DNA of 5,865 nt, from contig JAFDAR010000110.1 of NCBI GenBank assembly GCA_019313735.1, forward strand, positions 1 to 5,865, written 5' to 3'. Within the stretch, counting starts at the first letter, position 1; every line of letters starts with the position of its first letter. This document shows positions 1-4,294 of the stretch, piece by piece. The DNA comes from Deltaproteobacteria bacterium. GTDB lineage: Bacteria; Desulfobacterota; Syntrophia; Syntrophales; UBA2210. Made by a program: the position numbers and the translations under genes. A model generated the notes under the pieces. The model was not told the DNA's origin, searched no databases, and saw nothing but the letters and a program-made list of their open reading frames with translations.

Positions 1-2
1 TA

Positions 3-200
3 TGCGACGAATGCGGAGGCTTGATAACCATCGATTCCCAGGCAAGCACAGGCAACAGGATCTTTGCTGTCATGGTCCCGGGACAGAGCTGTCCCACATG
101 CAGAAAAAAGGGAGAAGAAATTTTTGAATCAACAGCCGGGGGATCATACGATTATGTGTATTTCCAGGACAGGGACAAAGATATATTTCTGGTGAAATAA
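3..200 (+). CDS. C-terminal part of a small zinc-ribbon-like protein (5' end outside window)
   Basis: An open frame enters from the left edge and ends at TAA 198-200, giving 65 visible residues. The visible part starts with CDECGG and has a second pair, CPTC, 26 residues after the first pair ends. Two CxxC pairs in this arrangement are what a structural zinc ribbon or rubredoxin-like knuckle looks like, so zinc binding is the likely property. The tail is charged and aromatic (YDYVYFQDRDKD) and ends in FLVK. I do not recognise the family and cannot assign a function. The next gene begins 12 bp downstream, so the two are probably co-transcribed. The start codon lies upstream of the window. The reading frame is supported by clean termination and by the paired cysteines. 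Confidence 0.65.
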   Translation, partial: CDECGGLITIDSQASTGNRIFAVMVPGQSCPTCRKKGEEIFESTAGGSYDYVYFQDRDKDIFLVK

Positions 201-212
201 GGGAAGGATATT

Positions 213-536
213 ATGGGGAAAACAGAAGACAAAACTCGTGAAACGGCAAAAAAGCTCTTTGGCGGTGGCATACAAATGGACCCTCCCTACTTCATGTGGA
301 AAGAGTTTAACCGGGAGCTCGCCAACGACTTTTCCAGATTTATAACGGGCAATCTGTATTCCAGAACCGTGCTCACACTGCCAGAGAGGCAGATGGCCGC
401 GTGTGCCATGCTGGCCGGGAATGAACTGCGACTGTATGTCAACGCGGCGCTGAATGTCGGCTGTGATCCTCAGAAACTGACTGATGTCCTGAAAGAAAGG
501 GGGCAGTGGCCGATTGAGAGATCAGCAGAAATATAA
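213..536 (+). CDS. Short carboxymuconolactone decarboxylase (CMD/AhpD-like) family protein
   Basis: This 107-residue product carries the helical core of the CMD superfamily: an F-x-x-E-F-x-x-E-L segment near residues 28-37, then LYSRTVLTLPERQMAACAML and ELRLYVNAALNVG around residues 48-83, followed by a DVL helix. The superfamily includes gamma-carboxymuconolactone decarboxylase and the peroxiredoxin partner AhpD. Here the His usually found in the L-H-V segment is Tyr, and there is no AhpD-type CxxC, so neither activity can be assumed. The C-terminus is short: after DVL only KERGQWPIERSAEI remains, where relatives usually continue with another helix and a G-W-P turn. ATG 213 has the Shine-Dalgarno-like AAGGA at 204-208 with 4 bases between. 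A later in-frame ATG at 276 is less well supported. It lies 12 bp after the zinc-ribbon gene, and its end overlaps the inferred mazG start by 23 bp. The fold assignment is reasonable; the biochemical role is unknown. Confidence 0.6.
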   Translation: MGKTEDKTRETAKKLFGGGIQMDPPYFMWKEFNRELANDFSRFITGNLYSRTVLTLPERQMAACAMLAGNELRLYVNAALNVGCDPQKLTDVLKERGQWPIERSAEI

Positions 537-1306
537 TTTCAGCAGGATCATGGAAATCATTGACAGGTTAATGGCCCCGGACGGATGCCTGTGGGAAGGA
601 TGTCGGAAGATACCTGATAGAGGAGGCATACGAGGTCATCGACGCGATAGATGATGGTTCCCCGGATGCCCTGAAAGAGGAGCTCGGAGATGTTCTCTTT
701 CAGATCTTGTTTCTGGCAAAACTCTCGGACGAAAAGGGCGAATTCGATATATCCGACGTAGTGAATGTTATATCGAAGAAGATGATACGCCGTCATCCCC
801 ACGTCTTCGGGAATACAAAAGTCCGGGACGTGGAAGAGATCCGGTCCAACTGGAAAAAGATAAAGGGACGTGAGGAAAAAAAGGAAATGAAGGGTGCATC
901 CCTTCTCCGGGGCATTCCGCGCTCCATGCCTCCCCTCATGACGGCACACAAGATAACCGGCAGGGCATCCGGAGTGGGTTTTGACTGGAAAGACACAACC
1001 GGCGTCCTGAAAAAGATTGACGAAGAGATGGGAGAACTTAAGGAAGCCATCTCAAGCGGAAAGAAAGATCGCATAGAAAACGAGATAGGCGACATGTTTC
1101 TCTCGCTGGTTAATCTGTGCCGATTCACCGAAACAGACCCTGAAAACGCTCTCAGATCTTCATTGAAAAAGTTCGCGGCGAGATTCTCCTTTATCGAGGA
1201 GAGTTTAAAAAAGAATGAAAAGTCTCCACGTGATGTCTCTCTAAAAGAGATGGATAATTTATGGAATATGGCAAAAAGAACAGAGAGGGTGACTGACGAA
1301 CAATGA
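514..1306 (+). pseudogene. mazG: mazG, nucleoside triphosphate pyrophosphohydrolase, frameshifted
   Basis: MazG hydrolyses (d)NTPs to NMP and pyrophosphate in the cytoplasm. The gene reads in two frames. From TTG 514 (AGGGGG at 498-503, 10 bases upstream) the first 27 residues include KYNFSRIMEIIDRLMAPDGC and LW, matching the family's N-terminal Y-x-F...EIM-x-RLR-x-P-x-G-C-P-W. That frame then ends at TGA 652-654. From 596 the homology continues one base out of phase: KDVGRYLIEEAYEV, with metal-binding EEAYE at 620-634, EELGD at 677-691 and RRHPHVFG, then the second MazG domain with EEMGE at 1022-1036 and EIGD at 1082-1093, to TGA 1304-1306. Relatives have about 11 residues between W and the Y of YLIEEAYE; here there are 16 nt, so about 17 nt are missing. 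Joined, the product would be about 263 residues, the size of E. coli MazG. The downstream frame has no ATG or GTG before the catalytic motif; its first conventional alternative start, TTG 707, lies after it. Either a true pseudogene or an assembly or sequencing error. Confidence 0.8.
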
Positions 1307-1488
1307 AATTTTTCCTCTGTGTCATAGGAATGGTTCTGATATTAGAAGGTCTCCCCTATTTCGCCTTCCCTGAGAAAATCAAGGATTATCTCATGAAGGT
1401 GTCTGCCATCCCCGGCAAGACACTAAGGATACTGGGATTTGCATCGGTTATAATCGGCCTGTTTCTCGTCTATCTGGGAAGAAACTAA
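1303..1488 (+). CDS. DUF2065 (YjeT-like) small inner-membrane protein
   Basis: The product is 61 residues with two hydrophobic segments, roughly residues 3-22 and 43-59, joined by a short basic stretch (PEKIKDYLMKV). The pattern VLILEGLPYFAFPEKIK, then R-x-L-G-x-x-x-V-x-x-G near the end, matches the E. coli YjeT/DUF2065 family, which has LEG in helix 1, a Y-P-x-x-W/I-K motif after it and a glycine-rich helix 2. The family has no established function that I know of. The ATG overlaps the mazG stop in an ATGA junction (1303-1306), which points to translational coupling with mazG. Loss of the mazG frame could therefore lower its expression. The length equals the family's usual size, so it appears intact. 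Confidence 0.8.
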   Translation: MKFFLCVIGMVLILEGLPYFAFPEKIKDYLMKVSAIPGKTLRILGFASVIIGLFLVYLGRN

Positions 1489-1496
1489 GAGCTATA

Positions 1497-1503
1497 AATA
1501 GTG
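1497..1503 (+). repeat. Left 7-bp direct repeat AATAGTG flanking the inverted-repeat element
   Basis: AATAGTG here recurs exactly at 1672-1678, immediately outside the other end of the inverted-repeat element. This resembles a target-site duplication, but the motif is short and AT-rich, so chance is possible. Confidence 0.4.
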
Positions 1504-1671
1504 ATGGTCTTGTAAAAAGTCTTTTCGGAGCGAATCCAAGCATTTTGGGAAAAAGATGCTGGTAGTGACCGGCGTTAAAAAATCTAACTGTTTGAGTGCG
1601 TTAGCACGAGTTTTAGATTTTTAGCCGGAAATGATTTTGAGCGAAGAAAACTGACTTTTTACGAACTTGTC
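1504..1671. repeat. Palindromic, MITE-like intergenic element (~168 bp)
   Basis: The ends carry opposite copies of GTAAAAAGTC (1512-1521) and GACTTTTTAC (1653-1662), with weaker symmetry extending outwards. Inside lies a second nested inverted repeat: CCGGC (1569-1573) with GCCGG (1624-1628), an A-rich arm ending in ATCTAA (about 1577-1587) with TTAGATTTTTA (1613-1623), and a tip stem GTGC-GTTA-GCAC (1596-1607). The whole stretch could fold into one long imperfect hairpin. It has no convincing coding potential, so it would be non-autonomous. I recall similar GTAAAAAGTC-ended palindromes scattered through deltaproteobacterial genomes, but cannot verify this here. It occupies most of the 248-bp gap before queA and could act as a transcript-processing or weak termination structure; no T-run follows the inner stem. 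Confidence 0.65.
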
Positions 1672-1678
1672 AATAGTG
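1672..1678 (+). repeat. Right 7-bp direct repeat AATAGTG flanking the inverted-repeat element
   Basis: Exact second copy of the heptamer at 1497-1503. Together the two copies bracket the palindromic element as a possible target-site duplication left by insertion. Confidence 0.4.
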
Positions 1679-1694
1679 GCTATTTTAATATTTG

Positions 1695-1721
1695 TTGACT
1701 TTGAGGGACTTTTTTGATTAT
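1695..1721 (+). promoter_or_regulatory. Possible sigma70-type promoter for queA
   Basis: TTGACT at 1695-1700 matches the -35 consensus at five of six positions. A -10-like GATTAT at 1716-1721 follows after a 15-bp spacer, which is short and only a 4 of 6 match. It sits in AT-rich sequence just upstream of queA and after the inverted-repeat element, where a new transcript start would make sense. Tentative. Confidence 0.25.
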
Positions 1722-1736
1722 TTCTCGGAACTTGCC

Positions 1737-2699
1737 ATGAAAACAGAAGAATTTTATTACAATCTCCCGGAAGAATTAATCGCGCAGAAGCCTTGTGAGT
1801 CAAGAGATCATTCAAGGATGATGGTGGTGGACAGACGCTGCGGGTCCTTCGAATGCAGGCATTTTTATGAGCTGCCTGAATTTCTGGAGAGAGATGATCT
1901 CCTGGTTGTCAACAATTCCAAGGTTATCCCCGCGAAGCTTTCCGGGGAAAAATCTACCGGCGCCACGATCGAGATGCTCCTGCTCCAAAAGACAACAGGC
2001 TCGCCCACGATATGGGAAGTTCTATTGAGACCTGCCAAACGGGTCAGTGTGGGAACAAAGATCCACCCGGAGACCGGATTTGATACCTTTCTCGAAAAGT
2101 TTGGAAGCGCGCCCCTTCCACCATACATAAAGAGAAAAAAAGGACTCATCAAAAACCCGCAGGATTTGCAGAGGTACCAGACCATTTACGCGAAAAATCC
2201 CGGCTCGGTCGCTGCTCCTACCGCCGGTCTGCATTTCTCTGAAGGGACTCTCGATACGCTGCGCGGGAGGGGATCCAACATCGCTCAGGTAACGCTGCAT
2301 GTGGGATATGGAACCTTTCTGCCCATTGAATCGGAGTTTGTGGCAGATCACAAAATGGAGAGGGAAGCCTTCGAAATAAGCAAAAATGCGGCTGAAAAGA
2401 TCAACCGAGCCGAAAGGGTTGTGGCCGTGGGCACAACTTCGGTAAGGACGCTGGAATCAGCCTCTGACCCGGACGGAAAGGTAAATCCGGGAAAAGGAAC
2501 TACCGATATCTTTATATATCCGGGCTACCGTTTCAAGGCCGTGGACAGATTACTGACAAACTTTCATCTGCCGGCATCTTCACTCTTTCTTCTTGTATGC
2601 GCCTTCGCGGGGAAAGATCTGATATACAAAGCCTATGAAAAGGCCATCGAGGAGAAGTTCAGGTTCTACAGCTATGGCGATTGCATGTTGATACTGTAA
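1737..2699 (+). CDS. queA: S-adenosylmethionine:tRNA ribosyltransferase-isomerase QueA, internally shortened
   Basis: QueA transfers the ribosyl part of S-adenosylmethionine to preQ1 at the tRNA wobble position, giving epoxyqueuosine; it acts after Tgt. Family blocks are clear: FYYNLPEELIAQKP at the start, VNNSKVIPAKL, PLPPYIKR, RYQTIYAKNPGSVAAPTAG, LHFSE, TLHVGYGTF, VAVGTTSVRTLESA, DIFIYPGYRFK, LLTNFHLP, CAFAG and RFYSYGDCMLI. The start is ATG 1737, which puts M-K-T-E-E-F-Y-Y in the normal N-terminal position. A TTG at 1692 would add 15 non-family residues. CGGAA (1726-1730) is a modest ribosome site. The protein is 320 residues against 356 in E. coli. Much of the gap is one place: from RPAK to PLPPYI there are 24 residues fewer than in E. 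coli, around residues 106-116, in the small beta-barrel domain. The frame is kept, so a stable protein is possible, but activity is uncertain. Confidence 0.92.
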   Translation: MKTEEFYYNLPEELIAQKPCESRDHSRMMVVDRRCGSFECRHFYELPEFLERDDLLVVNNSKVIPAKLSGEKSTGATIEMLLLQKTTGSPTIWEVLLRPAKRVSVGTKIHPETGFDTFLEKFGSAPLPPYIKRKKGLIKNPQDLQRYQTIYAKNPGSVAAPTAGLHFSEGTLDTLRGRGSNIAQVTLHVGYGTFLPIESEFVADHKMEREAFEISKNAAEKINRAERVVAVGTTSVRTLESASDPDGKVNPGKGTTDIFIYPGYRFKAVDRLLTNFHLPASSLFLLVCAFAGKDLIYKAYEKAIEEKFRFYSYGDCMLIL

Positions 2700-2708
2700 G
2701 AATAATCG

Positions 2709-2730
2709 GGGACAGGTTTAAACCTGTCCC
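2709..2730. repeat. 22-bp perfect palindrome between queA and tgt
   Basis: The arm GGGACAGGTTT (2709-2719) is followed directly by its exact reverse complement AAACCTGTCCC (2720-2730). It starts 9 bases after the queA stop. It could form a hairpin in the transcript or be a dyad bound by a dimeric protein. No T-run follows (TACTTGATT), so it is not a classical intrinsic terminator. It resembles dispersed GGGACAGG palindromes I remember from environmental deltaproteobacterial genomes, which is unverified here. Confidence 0.7.
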
Positions 2731-2752
2731 TACTTGATTAGAATTGGGACGC

Positions 2753-3922
2753 ATGGACACAAAAGACAGACCCCAGAAACAGGGATCCGTGAACAGTGGA
2801 TTCGACTTCAGGCTTCTTCACAAAGATCTGGAATCGGAGGCGCGGCTGGGGAAAATAATGACTCCGCACGGGGAGGTGGACACGCCCGTCTTCATGCCCG
2901 TGGGAACCCAGGGAACGGTAAAGGGACTCACACCGGAAATGGTGAGTGACCTGGGGGCACAGATAGTACTCGGAAACACCTATCACCTCTACCTGAGGCC
3001 CGGCCATGAACTGATCAGAACCCTGGGCGGTCTGCACAAATTCATGAACTGGCAGCATCCTATCCTGACCGACAGTGGCGGATTTCAGATATACAGCCTG
3101 GGGGCTCTGAGAAAGATAACAGAGGAGGGGGCGTCGTTTCAGTCTCACATAGACGGCTCAAGCCACTTTATAGGCCCTGAGATATGCATGGAGATTCAGG
3201 AGGCCCTGGGCTCTGATATAATGATGTGCCTTGACGAGTGTGTTTCATATCCCGCGGAGTTCGACTATGCGGAAAAATCGCTTGACATGACGCTGCGGTG
3301 GGCGAGAAGATGCAGCGCTGCAAAAAAAAATGACTGCCAGGCCCTCTTCGGGATATCTCAGGGGGGAGTGTACGAGACACTGCGCAGGAGGGGTATAGAA
3401 GAGCTGATCGACATAGGGTTCGACGGCTATGCCCTGGGGGGGTTGAGTGTCGGAGAGCCCAAGGAGGTTATGCGTGATATAACCGCCGCATTCACCCCTC
3501 TCCTGCCTGAAGAAAAACCGCGATATCTCATGGGGGTGGGTTTTCCGGAAGATATCGTGGAATCTGTTTATCATGGGATAGACATGTTTGACTGTGTGAT
3601 GCCCACAAGAAACGCGAGGAACGGAATGCTGTTTACAAGTGATGGAAAAGTTGTTATAAGGAACGCCCGTTATCGTGAGGATGATTCGCCTCTTGACAGC
3701 GAGTGTGATTGTTACACGTGCAGAAATTACTCCCGGGCATATCTCAGACATCTGTTTGTCGCCGGAGAAATCTTGGGGCTCGTTTTGAATACCATCCACA
3801 ACATCAGATATTTTATGAATCTGATGAAAGAGATCAGGGACGCAATAAGAAATGACAATTACAAGACCTTTAGAAAAGATTTCATGTTCCGGTTGTCATA
3901 CGCGGGGCCTGAAAACAATTAA
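2753..3922 (+). CDS. tgt: Queuine/preQ1 tRNA-guanine transglycosylase Tgt
   Basis: Bacterial Tgt swaps guanine-34 for preQ1 in tRNAs with GUN anticodons, the step before QueA. The 389-residue product covers the whole TIM-barrel family: TPVFMPVGTQGTVKGLTPE, TDSGGFQ with general-base-type Asp107, CLDEC with substrate-binding Asp161, FGISQGG, GYALGGLSVGE, RYLMGVGFPED and MFDCVMPTRNARNG with the nucleophile Asp280. The zinc site is complete: Cys318, Cys320 and Cys323 in CDCYTC and His349 in NTIHN. These assignments follow alignment to the well-studied Zymomonas mobilis and E. coli enzymes. ATG 2753 has only a weak upstream GGGA. GTG 2789, after AGGGA (2781-2785), would give VNSGFDFRLL, closer to the usual family start, and is a real alternative. 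The gene lies 53 bp after queA and 24 bp before yajC, as in the E. coli operon. A run of nine A lies at 3322-3330 within the frame. Confidence 0.96.
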   Translation: MDTKDRPQKQGSVNSGFDFRLLHKDLESEARLGKIMTPHGEVDTPVFMPVGTQGTVKGLTPEMVSDLGAQIVLGNTYHLYLRPGHELIRTLGGLHKFMNWQHPILTDSGGFQIYSLGALRKITEEGASFQSHIDGSSHFIGPEICMEIQEALGSDIMMCLDECVSYPAEFDYAEKSLDMTLRWARRCSAAKKNDCQALFGISQGGVYETLRRRGIEELIDIGFDGYALGGLSVGEPKEVMRDITAAFTPLLPEEKPRYLMGVGFPEDIVESVYHGIDMFDCVMPTRNARNGMLFTSDGKVVIRNARYREDDSPLDSECDCYTCRNYSRAYLRHLFVAGEILGLVLNTIHNIRYFMNLMKEIRDAIRNDNYKTFRKDFMFRLSYAGPENN

Positions 3923-3929
3923 AAACTTC

Positions 3930-3936
3930 AAGGAGG
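3930..3936 (+). promoter_or_regulatory. Strong ribosome binding site deciding the yajC start
   Basis: AAGGAGG is a full anti-Shine-Dalgarno match 10 bases upstream of ATG 3947. Further in-frame ATGs at 3956 and 3968 have no comparable site at suitable distance, so this element selects 3947. Confidence 0.75.
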
Positions 3937-3946
3937 AACAGATAAG

Positions 3947-4273
3947 ATGACGGGCATGGCATACGCGATGGGAGCAGGAGGAGCAGGCGGAGGAGCAGCC
4001 TCTGGTGGAGACATGAACTTTATCATTGTAATGGTTGCCATCTTCGCGATTTTTTATTTTCTTCTCATAAGACCGCAGCAGAAGAAACAAAAAGAAACGA
4101 AGGAAATGCTGAGCAACATCGCTCATGGAGACATGATAGTCACAGCAGGCGGACTGCATGGAAAGATTACGGCCATAACCGAACAGGTTGTGACCCTGGA
4201 AGTGGCCGACAAAGTGAAGGTCAAGATTTCAAGGGCCCACATTGCGGGTATCACACAAAAAGCGACTCCATAA
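3947..4273 (+). CDS. yajC: Preprotein translocase accessory subunit YajC
   Basis: YajC is a small inner-membrane protein that associates with SecD and SecF in the Sec translocase holocomplex. The 108-residue product has the family layout: a Gly/Ala-rich periplasmic-side N-terminus (residues 9-21), one membrane helix (about residues 24-41, NFIIVMVAIFAIFYFLLI), the signature RPQQKKQKE just after it, and a cytoplasmic domain with GDMIVTAGGLHGKIT and ITEQVVTLEVADKVKVKISR. Length is typical and nothing appears missing. Purine-rich imperfect GGAGCAG repeats (about 3971-3998) encode the Gly/Ala stretch. The start is set by AAGGAGG at 3930-3936. It sits 24 bp after tgt and 21 bp before secD, so it is very likely in one transcript with them. 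Confidence 0.96.
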   Translation: MTGMAYAMGAGGAGGGAASGGDMNFIIVMVAIFAIFYFLLIRPQQKKQKETKEMLSNIAHGDMIVTAGGLHGKITAITEQVVTLEVADKVKVKISRAHIAGITQKATP

Positions 4274-4294
4274 GCAGCAGCGAAAGGAACTCAA

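Noticed and set aside
75..95. GTCCC/GGGAC/GTCCC symmetric motifs in the first gene, sharing GGGACAG arms with the queA-tgt palindrome
   Set aside because: They are inside coding sequence (residues V-P-G-Q-S-C-P) and short; the shared arms are most likely coincidence.
557..1128. Minus-strand open frames opposite mazG (557-949 and 793-1128)
   Set aside because: Considered because mazG is broken, but neither translation resembles a known protein, while the + strand MazG motifs explain the whole stretch.
1569..1628. Inner hairpin of the repeat element as an intrinsic terminator after DUF2065
   Set aside because: The stem is imperfect and is followed by AAATGATTTT rather than a T-run, so there is no good case for a classical terminator.
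2734..2949. Short + strand frame overlapping the start of tgt
   Set aside because: The translation is low-complexity (Gly/Arg/His-rich) and out of frame with the conserved Tgt N-terminus.
3245..3799. A 184-codon open frame on the minus strand across tgt
   Set aside because: It lies wholly opposite the clearly conserved tgt reading frame, its translation has no family features, and it has no supported start. It is a shadow of tgt codon bias.
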